This document shows positions 23,864-31,697 of a stretch of DNA of 64,000 bases, one piece after another (position 1 is the first letter of the stretch; the number at the start of each line of letters is the position of its first letter). The DNA lies in the NCBI GenBank assembly GCA_018380115.1, contig JAGZUF010000007.1:37589-101588 (forward strand), in the 5' to 3' direction. The translations under genes were made by a program, and so were the position numbers. The notes beneath the pieces were generated by a model. That model did not search any database. It saw nothing but the letters and a program-made list of their open reading frames with translations, and had not been told where the DNA came from. The DNA is from Oscillospiraceae bacterium (GTDB lineage Bacteria; Bacillota; Clostridia; Oscillospirales; Ruminococcaceae).

Positions 23864-23996
23864 TGAGACAAATGTCTTCGTGCAGAGCTCGCTTCCGATA
23901 GCTCTGCTGTCTGGTGGAATAGCCTTGGCACTGAAAGCAGGGCGCAAAAAGGCGGAATGATAAAAGCGCGGGCGCACTTTTGCGCCTGCGTTTTTT
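23864..23996 (+). terminator. Stem-loop series and terminator after guaA
   Basis: A small GAGACA/TGTCTT hairpin (from 23864) is followed by GCAGAGCT/AGCTCTGC (23882-23907). A strong terminator then lies at 23967-23996, CGCGGGCGCA / TGCGCCTGCG plus six T. The terminator is clear. The two preceding hairpins could belong to the guaA 3' UTR or to a small RNA. Confidence 0.65.
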
Positions 23997-24256
23997 ATGC
24001 AGCGGCCCGTTTATAAAATTGCGGAAGAATGGCGCGGAATTCTCATTTTATAAATTGTTCAAATACCATGGCATAGCAGATGGATGCAAAGTAGGCGCCT
24101 GCCTTCGAATACAGCGCGGCCAGAGATGGGTGGAAATTGCGGGCGGCGTCTGGTAAAATAAAAACAGGCGCACAGGGGCGCCCGGCGGCCGGGGCAAATG
24201 CGGGCCGCTGGGAGGACGCCGCCCCGGCGCGGCAGGAACCTTCGGGAGGGCGCGTT

Positions 24257-24829
24257 ATGGACGGAATTCGGCTGGAGACGGACAGGCTGGTGCTGCGCCG
24301 CTTCGGCGTGCAGGACATGGCCGCGCTGCATCTGCTTTTGGCGGATGAGGAGGTGAACACCTTCCTGCCGTGGTTCCCTTCGAAAAGCATGGAGGACACA
24401 AGGCGCTTTTATGCACAGCGGCTGGCGGAGGGAAAATACTGTTTTGCCGTCTGCCTGAAAGGGCGGGAAGAGCCTGCCGGTTATATCAAGGCGGACGAAA
24501 ACGGCTGCCACGATTTCGGCTATGCCCTGCGGAAGGAATTCTGGCACAGGGGCTTTGCAACAGAGGCGGGCCGGGCGCTGGCGGGCCTGCTGAAAGCGGA
24601 CGGTGTGCCCTATATCACGGCCACACACGACAGAAACAACCCCGCCAGCGGCGGCGTGATGCGCAGGCTGGGCATGCGGTATTGCTACTCTTATGAAGAA
24701 CAGTGGCAGCCCAAGAACATCCCCGTTGTATTCCGCATGTACCAGCTGAATCTGGACGGGCAGGCGGGCCGGATATACCAGGGCTACTGGGAGCAGTATG
24801 AAAGGCATTTCATAGAGGCGGGCGTGTGA
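24257..24829 (+). CDS. GNAT family N-acetyltransferase (RimJ/RimL-like)
   Basis: 190 residues. It starts with RLETDRLVLRRFGVQDM, typical of RimJ/RimL-type acetyltransferases. The acetyl-CoA loop is FWHRGFATEAGRALAG and the NPASGGVMRRLGMR block follows. Start ATG behind TCGGGAGG. First of three closely spaced genes (GNAT, ASCH, deaminase-like), a set that looks like small-molecule or nucleotide detoxification. The substrate is unknown. Confidence 0.85.
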   Translation: MDGIRLETDRLVLRRFGVQDMAALHLLLADEEVNTFLPWFPSKSMEDTRRFYAQRLAEGKYCFAVCLKGREEPAGYIKADENGCHDFGYALRKEFWHRGFATEAGRALAGLLKADGVPYITATHDRNNPASGGVMRRLGMRYCYSYEEQWQPKNIPVVFRMYQLNLDGQAGRIYQGYWEQYERHFIEAGV

Positions 24830-24871
24830 CGGGGAATTTCCCGTGCGCGGCGCATGGAGGTGGAGAGAAAT

Positions 24872-25339
24872 TTGACGGCACAGCAGATGTGGAAGGAATA
24901 TGCCGCGGCGTGCGGCGCAGGGGAGGCGTATGACGCATGGGCGTTTGGGGCGGATGCAGACGCGCTGGCCGCGCTGGTGCTGCGGGGCGAAAAGACGGCG
25001 GCGGCCTCGGCCCAGCCGCTGTATGAAGCGGAGCACGCACCCCTGCCGCAGCCCGGGCAGCACAGTGTGGTGCTGGGGGCAGACGGGCAGGCGGTGTGCA
25101 TCATCCGCACGGAAAAGGTGGCTGTGGTGCCCTTCTGTGAAGTGGACGCGGCACACGCCTTCCGCGAGGGGGAGGGCGATAAAAGCCTTGCCTTCTGGCG
25201 GCGGGCGCACGAGGCGTTCTTTTCGCAGGAACTGCAGCGGGCGGGCCTTGCCTTTGGGCCGGATATGAAAGTGGTGTGCGAGGAATTCCGCGTGGTGTGG
25301 CCGCCCGATGCGGCTGTGCGAAAGGAGGTGCCGGTGTGA
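24872..25339 (+). CDS. ASCH domain protein
   Basis: About 155 residues. WAFGADADALAALVLRGEKTAAAS, then VVLGADGQAVCIIRTEKV and FCEVDAAHAFREGEGDKSLAFWRRAHEAFF match the ASCH fold (YqfB/YhfF type), which is related to PUA domains and linked to RNA or modified-nucleoside amidohydrolysis. I place the start at the TTG at 24872, 7 nt after GGAGGTGGAG. The in-frame ATG at 24854 contains that binding site and has none of its own. It overlaps the next gene by 4 nt, so the two are translationally coupled. Confidence 0.8.
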   Translation: MTAQQMWKEYAAACGAGEAYDAWAFGADADALAALVLRGEKTAAASAQPLYEAEHAPLPQPGQHSVVLGADGQAVCIIRTEKVAVVPFCEVDAAHAFREGEGDKSLAFWRRAHEAFFSQELQRAGLAFGPDMKVVCEEFRVVWPPDAAVRKEVPV

Positions 25340-25701
25340 GGGACGAAGCGGTAGAGCGCGAGATGTACCGCAGGGCGGTGCAGCTGATAGAGACGCGCTA
25401 CCCCACAGGCTGGGGCGGCGCAGGTGTGGTGCATACGCAGCAGGGAAGCTATTTTACCAGCGTGGCCAACGAGACGGCCAACTCCTCGGTAATTTTGTGC
25501 ATTGAGACGGGCGCCATGCTGGAAGCGCACAAATACAACGAAAAGGTGACGCACTGCCTTTGCCTAGTGCGGGATGACGAGCATGCGCCCTATAAGGTGC
25601 TTTCGCCCTGCGGCGTGTGCCAAGAGCGCCTGCGCTATTGGGGAAGCGGCGTGCAGGTGGCCGTGACGGCGCCGGGCAGGGCGCTGTTTTACCTGCGGTG
25701 A
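25336..25701 (+). CDS. Cytidine deaminase-like zinc hydrolase
   Basis: 121 residues. It has the zinc motif of cytidine/blasticidin-S deaminases: C55-I-E57 (where CAE or HAE is usual) and PCGVC with C92 and C95. Glu57 would be the proton shuttle. The start is a GTG at 25336 in a GTGA overlap with the ASCH stop, preceded by AAAGGAGGTG. The family acts on cytidine or related nucleosides; whether this one prefers cytidine is not visible. The coupling with an ASCH protein hints at modified nucleosides, which is inference. Confidence 0.8.
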   Translation: MRDEAVEREMYRRAVQLIETRYPTGWGGAGVVHTQQGSYFTSVANETANSSVILCIETGAMLEAHKYNEKVTHCLCLVRDDEHAPYKVLSPCGVCQERLRYWGSGVQVAVTAPGRALFYLR

Positions 25702-25720
25702 GGCTATGCGCCCGCGTCAC

Positions 25721-25750
25721 TTTACAAATGGCGCGGGCGCATGGTATCAT
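25721..25750 (+). promoter_or_regulatory. Candidate promoter of the Vat-type acetyltransferase
   Basis: TTTACA at 25721-25726 and TATCAT at 25745-25750, 18 bp apart. The transcript would begin about 45 nt before the small leader frame. Confidence 0.5.
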
Positions 25751-25800
25751 GAAAAAATTCCGGCCCGCGCCGCAGGGCTGCACGCGGGAAAAGGAGAGAA

Positions 25801-25875
25801 ATGATGAGAGAGATGCGTAAAAAGCGGGCGGTGGCCGTGATGCCGGGCCACAGAAAGGAAGTGATGCAAAATTAA
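25801..25875 (+). CDS. Candidate 24-residue leader peptide
   Basis: ATGATGAGAGAG begins a 24-codon frame (MMREMRKKRAVAVMPGHRKE, then VMQN) right behind AAAAGGAGAG, a strong binding site. It ends 20 nt before the Vat-type acetyltransferase start. The peptide is basic and has no homologue known to me. Short leader frames that respond to ribosome-targeting drugs precede several resistance genes, so translational attenuation is possible here. Confidence 0.4.
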   Translation: MMREMRKKRAVAVMPGHRKEVMQN

Positions 25876-25895
25876 GAAAAAAGGAGCCCACAGCA

Positions 25896-26582
25896 ATGAC
25901 AGAGAAAAACGGGTACCCAGACCCGAACGATATTTTTCCGAATGAGTTCGGCACTACATGCTTTTTGAAAAACGTGGTGAAGGCGCCGAATATCGAGATA
26001 GGAGATTACACCTACTATGACGACGCGGCGGGGCCGCAGCATTTTGAAGAGCGCAACGTGCTGTTTAACTGGCCGCAGTTCGGCGACAGGCTGGTGATTG
26101 GCAAATTCTGCGCCATTGGCAGCGGCACACAGTTTGTGATGGGCGCGGCTAACCACCGGCTTGGCAGCGCGTCCACCTACCCGTTTGCCGTGTTCGGCGG
26201 CCGGTGGGCGCAGCGCGTGCCGCCGCACATGGCCCAGCTTCCGCGCCGGGGCGACACTGTGGTGGGCAACGACGTGTGGTTCGGCCGCATGTGCACGGTG
26301 ATGCCGGGCGTGAAGATAGGCGACGGGGCCATTATTGCCGCGCACAGCGTGGTGACGCGGGATATCCCGCCCTACACGGTGGCGGGCGGCAACCCGGCGC
26401 GCGTGGTGAAGCAGCGCTTTGACAGCGAGCTGACGGCTATTTTGCAGGCCCTGCGCTGGTGGGACCTGCCGGAGCCGGAGCTGACGGACATCCTGCCCGT
26501 GCTGTGCGAGCAGGACCTTGCCCTTGCAAAGCGGCAGCTTCGGCGCAGGCTGGCCGCGCGGCGCGCCGCACAGCAGCCATGA
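25896..26582 (+). CDS. Vat/CatB-family O-acetyltransferase
   Basis: 228 residues, hexapeptide-repeat acyltransferase of the xenobiotic (streptogramin A / chloramphenicol CatB) group. NWPQFGDRLVIGKFCAIGSG is followed by AANHR with the catalytic-type His87. The left-handed beta-helix repeats (VVGNDVWFGRMCTVMPGVKI, then IGDGAIIAAHSVVTRDIPPY) and AGGNPARVVKQRF follow. Slightly longer than classical Vat enzymes (about 210-220). Resistance to streptogramin A is possible but the sequence alone cannot show it; many chromosomal relatives have no tested drug phenotype. Start ATG behind AAAAAAGGAG. Confidence 0.85.
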   Translation: MTEKNGYPDPNDIFPNEFGTTCFLKNVVKAPNIEIGDYTYYDDAAGPQHFEERNVLFNWPQFGDRLVIGKFCAIGSGTQFVMGAANHRLGSASTYPFAVFGGRWAQRVPPHMAQLPRRGDTVVGNDVWFGRMCTVMPGVKIGDGAIIAAHSVVTRDIPPYTVAGGNPARVVKQRFDSELTAILQALRWWDLPEPELTDILPVLCEQDLALAKRQLRRRLAARRAAQQP

Positions 26583-26583
26583 C

Positions 26584-26625
26584 AAAAAGCCCCTGCGGCG
26601 GCCGCTTGGCCCGCCGCGGGGCTTT
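26584..26625. terminator. Terminator hairpin after the Vat-type gene
   Basis: AAAGCCCC-GCGGCGG and CCGCCGC-GGGGCTTT form a long stem; symmetric A/T flanks. Confidence 0.6.
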
Positions 26626-26681
26626 GCCGTTTTGCGCTTTAAGTGCAGCGATATGTGAAAAAACACGGGTAAAAATGCTAT

Positions 26682-26745
26682 ATTTATATAAATTTATAAA
26701 TTTATAAATTGTTTATAGAAAATTTATATATACTATGATAGAATG
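26682..26745 (+). promoter_or_regulatory. AT-rich promoter region of the V-ATPase operon
   Basis: About 65 bp of nearly pure A/T with repeats of TTTATAAA, unusual in this GC-rich genome. It holds several -10-like hexamers (TATACT at 26729-26734, TATGAT at 26734-26739). A TTGTTT at 26709 could be a -35. It lies about 75 bp before the first V-ATPase gene and may act as an UP-element or curved region. Confidence 0.5.
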
Positions 26746-26816
26746 GAAGGTATCTTACCGGGGTTTTGGCCCTGCGCAAACAACTGTATGAAAGCTAAGG
26801 AAAAGGAGAACGTCCT

Positions 26817-27425
26817 ATGGAAATACAATTGCAGGAGCTTATTGACCAGATCAGGCAGGATGGCGTTGCCGCGGCGCAGGCGCAGGCAGATTCCATCGTT
26901 GAGGCAGCGAAAAAGCAGGCCGAGGCCATCCTTTCCGACGCGCAGGCCCGGGCGGACGGGCTTGCCGCGCAGGCCCGCGCCGAAAACGAGCGGCTGGTGC
27001 GGGCAAGCGAGGAGGCCATCCGCCAGGCCGGGCGCAACCTGCTTATTTCGTTCCGGGAAAGTGTGTGCAGAGAGCTGGCAGCCCTTGTGAACAGCAAGGT
27101 GGAGCAGGCGTATTCTTCGGACGAATTCGGGCAGATACTCGCCCGCGCGCTGGAGAGCTGGGCCGCCCGCCCGGACGCCGGGGAGCTGACCGTGCTGCTG
27201 AACGGCGAAGACCTTGAAAAGCTGGAGGGCATGCTGCTGGCGGAGCTGAAAGACCATATGCGCGCCGGCGTCACGCTGCAGGCGAGCGACCGCTTTGACG
27301 GCGGCTTCCGCATTGCCGCGGGCGACGGCGGCATTTTTTACGATTTTTCCGCGCCGGCGGTGGTGGATATGCTTTCCAACTACCTCAGCCCGCGCGTCAC
27401 AGAGCTTTTGAAAGAGGGCGAGTGA
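26817..27425 (+). CDS. ntpE: V-type ATPase subunit E
   Basis: Peripheral-stalk subunit, 202 residues. Residues 1-90 form a long Ala/Glu/Gln-rich amphipathic helix (coiled coil, binding the G/H-like partner or subunit I). Residues about 100-200 are the globular domain that contacts the catalytic head. ATG at 26817 behind AAAGGAG. First gene of a seven-gene operon; the next gene begins 1 nt after the stop. Confidence 0.85.
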   Translation: MEIQLQELIDQIRQDGVAAAQAQADSIVEAAKKQAEAILSDAQARADGLAAQARAENERLVRASEEAIRQAGRNLLISFRESVCRELAALVNSKVEQAYSSDEFGQILARALESWAARPDAGELTVLLNGEDLEKLEGMLLAELKDHMRAGVTLQASDRFDGGFRIAAGDGGIFYDFSAPAVVDMLSNYLSPRVTELLKEGE

Positions 27426-27426
27426 G

Positions 27427-27984
27427 ATGGCTGCGTATTATTTGATTGCGCAGCTGCCCTCGCTGGACGGCCTTGGTGAACGCGCGCCGCTGCCTATTAC
27501 AGAAGAGCGCTTTTTGCAGCTTTGCCAAAGCTTTTTGAGCAAAAAGGCGCAGCGGGGGCTGCGCTGGCTGACGCTTGCGCCGCCGCGCAGGCTGGAAAGC
27601 ACCGGCCTTGCGCTGGTTGACGCGTGGAACGCGGGCGAGCGCAAGCTGCGCCTGGCGCTGGGCAAGGCGCGTGCGGAGAGGATGAAAAAGCCCTTTGACG
27701 CAGAGGACGGCGATTTCCCCGCTGAGATGCTCAAGGCGGCGCGCACGGCGGCGGATATGGAAAACCCGATGGAGGCAGAGCAGTTTTTGTGCAGCTACCG
27801 GCTGGCTTTTCTGGACACGCTTCGGCCTATGGACCCGTTTTCAGAGGACGCCGTGTTTTACTATGGCTTAAAGCTGAAGCTGATGGCGCGCATGCGCCAG
27901 TTTGACGCGCAGGCGGGCCGGGAGGCCTATCAGAGCATTTACGATTCCATTTTGCGGAAAGATCGGTTGGAGGTTCTGTCATGA
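27427..27984 (+). CDS. DUF2764 protein, V-type ATPase accessory (subunit C-like position)
   Basis: 185 residues, mostly helical, opening with YYLIAQLPSLDGLG. This matches DUF2764, the protein found between atpE and atpA in Chlamydia, Treponema and Bacteroides V-ATPase operons. By position and helical content it likely replaces subunit C, the socket joining head and membrane rotor; this is inference. Start ATG; its end overlaps the A-subunit start by 4 nt (ATGA). Confidence 0.8.
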   Translation: MAAYYLIAQLPSLDGLGERAPLPITEERFLQLCQSFLSKKAQRGLRWLTLAPPRRLESTGLALVDAWNAGERKLRLALGKARAERMKKPFDAEDGDFPAEMLKAARTAADMENPMEAEQFLCSYRLAFLDTLRPMDPFSEDAVFYYGLKLKLMARMRQFDAQAGREAYQSIYDSILRKDRLEVLS

Positions 27985-29759
27985 CAGAAAACAGCAAAGG
28001 AAAGGTTGTCAGCGTAAACGGAAACCTGTTGGCCGTTGAATTTGACGGCGACGTTTCCATGAATGAGATTTGCTATGTGAAGGTGGGGGGCGCCGCGCTG
28101 AAAAGCGAGGTAATCCGCATACGCGGCACGACGGCGCAGGTGCAGGTGTATGAAATGACCGACGGCATCCAGTGCGGCGACGAGGTGGAGTTCACCGGCG
28201 AGATGCTTTCGGCCCTGCTGGGGCCCGGCCTTTTGGGCCAGATTTACGACGGGCTGCAAAACCCGCTGCCCGCTCTGGCCGAAAAGGCCGGCTGGTTTTT
28301 GGAGCGCGGCGTGTACGCCGGCGCGCTGGATACCGAAAAAAAATGGGAATTCACCCCCGCCGCCCAGCCCGGCGCGGTGCTGCACGCCGGCGAGGCCATC
28401 GGCAGCGTGCCGGAGGGCGCTTTCACCCACAAGATATTCGTCCCCTTTTCCCTGCTGGGCAGCTACACGCTGAAATCTATTGCACAGAAGGGCGAATACA
28501 CCATTGAGCAGACCATCGCCGTGCTCACCGACGCGCGCGGGCGTGAGATACCCCTTGCCATGGCGTTCCGCTGGCCGGTTAAGCGCGCGGTAAAATGCTA
28601 CCGCGAGCGCCTGGCCCCCACCGAGACCATGGAGACGAAGGTGCGCCTGATTGATTCGTTTTTCCCCGTGGCGAAGGGCGGCACCTATTGCACCCCCGGC
28701 CCCTTCGGCGCCGGAAAAACGGTGCTGCAGCACACCACCTCGAAATATGCGGATGTGGACATTGTGATTATTGCCGCCTGCGGCGAGCGCGCCGGCGAGG
28801 TGGTGGAAACGCTGACCGAATTCCCTGAGCTGACCGACCCGCGCACCGGCCGCTCGCTGATGGAGCGCACCATCATCATCTGCAACACCTCCTCCATGCC
28901 GGTGGCCTCGCGCGAGGCATCGGTATATACTTCGGTGACGCTTGCGGAATACTACCGGCAGATGGGCCTGAACGTCCTGCTGCTGGCGGATTCCACCTCC
29001 CGCTGGGCTCAGGCGCTTCGCGAGATGTCGGGCCGTCTGGAGGAAATACCCGGCGAGGAGGCGTTCCCGGCTTATCTGGAATCGTATATCGCCGCCTTTT
29101 ACGAGCGGGCCGGGCGCGTCGTTCTGCCGGACGGCAGCGTGGGTTCCGTCACCATCGGCGGCACCGTGTCCCCCGCGGGCGGCAACTTTGAAGAGCCCGT
29201 CACCCAGGCCACGCTGAAGGTGGTGGGCGCCTTCCACGGGCTGTCCCGCGAGCGGTCGGACGCGCGCAAATACCCCGCTATCGACCCGCTGATCTCCTGG
29301 TCCAAATATCCGGGCGTCATCGAGCCGGAGAAAATGGAATACTGCAAGAGGCTGGTGGCCCACGGCAGCGAGATAGGCGCCATGATGAAGGTAGTGGGCG
29401 AAGAGGGCACGAGCCTTGCCGATTATACGGATTATTTGAAGGCGGATATGCTGGACGCCGTGTATCTGCAGCAGAACTCGTTCGATTTGGTGGACGCCAA
29501 CTGCGGCGCCGCGCGCCAGAGGTATGTGACAGATAAGCTCATCCGCGTTTTGGGCAGCAGCTACGCCGTTTCCAGCCAGGACGAGGCGCGCAGCTTCTTT
29601 TTGCGCATGCGCCAGCGCTTCATCGACTGGAACTATACGGAATTTGAGAGCGAGGCGTTTCAAAAGGCCGAGCGCGAGATAGACGCACTGTATAATGAGG
29701 CAGGCGGGGCCGTCAGCCCGCAGGCCGCGTCTGTGTTAAAGGGTGGTGGACAGGAATGA
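27981..29759 (+). CDS. ntpA: V-type ATPase catalytic subunit A
   Basis: Nucleotide-hydrolysing subunit, 592 residues. The P-loop GPFGAGKT is at residues 240-247. The A-subunit-specific non-homologous insert (about residues 115-195) distinguishes it from F-type beta. DSTSRWAQALREMSGRLEEIPGEEAFPAYL is the conserved arginine/Walker B neighbourhood. Overlaps its neighbours at both ends (ATGA), so translation is coupled. Confidence 0.97.
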   Translation: MTENSKGKVVSVNGNLLAVEFDGDVSMNEICYVKVGGAALKSEVIRIRGTTAQVQVYEMTDGIQCGDEVEFTGEMLSALLGPGLLGQIYDGLQNPLPALAEKAGWFLERGVYAGALDTEKKWEFTPAAQPGAVLHAGEAIGSVPEGAFTHKIFVPFSLLGSYTLKSIAQKGEYTIEQTIAVLTDARGREIPLAMAFRWPVKRAVKCYRERLAPTETMETKVRLIDSFFPVAKGGTYCTPGPFGAGKTVLQHTTSKYADVDIVIIAACGERAGEVVETLTEFPELTDPRTGRSLMERTIIICNTSSMPVASREASVYTSVTLAEYYRQMGLNVLLLADSTSRWAQALREMSGRLEEIPGEEAFPAYLESYIAAFYERAGRVVLPDGSVGSVTIGGTVSPAGGNFEEPVTQATLKVVGAFHGLSRERSDARKYPAIDPLISWSKYPGVIEPEKMEYCKRLVAHGSEIGAMMKVVGEEGTSLADYTDYLKADMLDAVYLQQNSFDLVDANCGAARQRYVTDKLIRVLGSSYAVSSQDEARSFFLRMRQRFIDWNYTEFESEAFQKAEREIDALYNEAGGAVSPQAASVLKGGGQE

Positions 29760-31051
29760 ACCAAGTATATAACCGGATTGAATCTATCAACGGCAACGTA
29801 ATCACCGTGCGCGCAAGCGGCGTGCGCTACCATGAGCTGGCCCAGATTCAAACGCGCTTTGGAAAATCTCTGGCGCAGGTGAACAAGCTGGACGGCGAGG
29901 TTGTCTCTTTGCAGGTGTTTGCAGGCGGGCAGGGCATTTCCACGGGCGACGAGGTGCGCTTTTTGGGCCGCGAGATGCGGGTGTCCTTCAGCGAGGACCT
30001 GCTGGGCCGCATTTTCAACGGCTCGGGCGAGCCGATAGACAAGGGCCCCGCGCTGACCGAGAACCAAAAGCCCATCGGCGGGCCCTCGGTAAACCCCACC
30101 CGGCGTATTCTGGCCAACCGGATGCTGCGCACGAACATCCCCATGATAGACATGTTCAACACCCTGGTGGTGTCGCAGAAGCTGCCCATCTTTTCCATTT
30201 CGGGCGAGCCGTACAACCAGCTTCTGGCCCGCATTGCCATGCAGGCCGAGGCGGATGTGATTGTGCTGGGCGGCATGGGCCTGAAATACGACGATTTTCT
30301 CTATTTCAAAGACACGCTCTCCCGCGGGGGCGCGCTGAGCCGCACTGTCATGTTCATCCACACAGCGTCCGACCCCACGGTGGAGTGCATGATGATACCC
30401 GACATGAGCCTTGCGGTGGCCGAGCAGTTTGCGCTGCAGGACAAGGACGTGCTGGTGCTTTTGACCGACATGACGAACTTTGCCGACGCCATGAAGGAAA
30501 TTGCCATCACGCAGGAGCAGGTGCCCTCGAACCGCGGGTACCCGGGCGATTTGTATTCGCAGCTTGCCGCCCGCTATGAAAAGGCGGTGGATTTCGCCAA
30601 TTCCGGCTCGGTCACCATTCTGGCCGTCACCACCATGCCCGGCGACGACGTGACGCACCCCGTGCCCGACAACACGGGCTATATCACGGAGGGGCAGTAT
30701 TATCTGAAGGGCGGGCGCATCGAGCCGTTCGGCTCGCTTTCCCGCCTGAAGCAGAACGTGAACGGCAAAACCCGCAGGGACCACCGCGCCCTGATGGACG
30801 CCATGATACGGCTGTATGCCTCTTACAAGGAGACGCTGGAAAAGAAAAACATGGGCTTTTCCATGAGCCGCTGGGACGAAAAGCTGCTGAAATACGGCGT
30901 GATGTTCGAAAGCCAGCTGATGGACCTTTCGGTGAACCTCTCGCTGGAGGATGCGCTGGGCCTTGGCTGGAAGATACTGGCCGAGTGCTTTGAAAAGGAC
31001 GAGACGGGCATCAAATCAGACCTTGTGGAAGAATTCTGGCCTGTGAAGTAA
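29756..31051 (+). CDS. ntpB: V-type ATPase subunit B
   Basis: Non-catalytic head subunit, 431 residues, without a P-loop as expected. FSISGEPYNQLLARIAMQA and LTDMTNFADAMKEI are the family landmarks. It alternates with subunit A in the hexamer. Start ATG overlapping the ntpA stop. Confidence 0.96.
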   Translation: MNQVYNRIESINGNVITVRASGVRYHELAQIQTRFGKSLAQVNKLDGEVVSLQVFAGGQGISTGDEVRFLGREMRVSFSEDLLGRIFNGSGEPIDKGPALTENQKPIGGPSVNPTRRILANRMLRTNIPMIDMFNTLVVSQKLPIFSISGEPYNQLLARIAMQAEADVIVLGGMGLKYDDFLYFKDTLSRGGALSRTVMFIHTASDPTVECMMIPDMSLAVAEQFALQDKDVLVLLTDMTNFADAMKEIAITQEQVPSNRGYPGDLYSQLAARYEKAVDFANSGSVTILAVTTMPGDDVTHPVPDNTGYITEGQYYLKGGRIEPFGSLSRLKQNVNGKTRRDHRALMDAMIRLYASYKETLEKKNMGFSMSRWDEKLLKYGVMFESQLMDLSVNLSLEDALGLGWKILAECFEKDETGIKSDLVEEFWPVK

Positions 31052-31064
31052 GGAGGGGTGCCTT

Positions 31065-31697
31065 TTGGCAAGCGTCAAGCTGACGAAAAACGAATTAAAG
31101 GCGCAAAAGGACCTTCTCAAAATGTACCAGCGCTATTTGCCGACGCTTACGCTGAAAAAGCAGCAGCTGCAGATGGAAATTTACGCGATACGCGCGCAGG
31201 CAAACGCCGTGCGCAGCGCGCGCGAGGCCCTGGAGCAGGGCTTTGACGAATGGATAGCCGTGTTCAGCGAGCGGGAGGCTTTCCCGCAGGGGGCCGTCTC
31301 CGTGCGCAACATCCGCGTGGGCGAGGGCAACATTGCGGGCGTGGCCATTCCCACCTTCGAGGGCGCCGAATTTTCACGGGGAGACTACGATTTGTACGGC
31401 ACGCCCCTTTGGGTGGACCTGGCAGCCAACCACATGGAAAAGGCGCTGGAGCTGGATTTGAAGGCCCAGGTGCTGGATGAGCAGGTGCGCCTTCTGGACG
31501 CAGAGCTGCGCGCAACCGCACAGCGGGTGAACCTGTTTGAAAAGGTGAAGATACCCGAAACGCAGGAGAATATCCGCAGAATATCCATTTATCTGGCGGA
31601 CCAGCAGGTGAACGCCGTCGTCCGCTCGAAAATTGCAAAGCGCAAAATTGCCGCGCGCAGCGGCCCGGCGCCGGAAAGGCAGGTGGCGGCGCAGTGA
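31065..31697 (+). CDS. ntpD: V-type ATPase subunit D
   Basis: Central rotor shaft, 210 residues. N- and C-terminal long helices (LTKNELKAQKDLLKMYQRYLP, and a C-terminal helix ending in RSKIAKRKI) form the expected antiparallel coiled coil. The start is a TTG at 31065 behind AAGGAGG. It overlaps the next gene by 4 nt. No separate subunit F gene, which normally binds D, is seen in the operon. Confidence 0.9.
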   Translation: MASVKLTKNELKAQKDLLKMYQRYLPTLTLKKQQLQMEIYAIRAQANAVRSAREALEQGFDEWIAVFSEREAFPQGAVSVRNIRVGEGNIAGVAIPTFEGAEFSRGDYDLYGTPLWVDLAANHMEKALELDLKAQVLDEQVRLLDAELRATAQRVNLFEKVKIPETQENIRRISIYLADQQVNAVVRSKIAKRKIAARSGPAPERQVAAQ

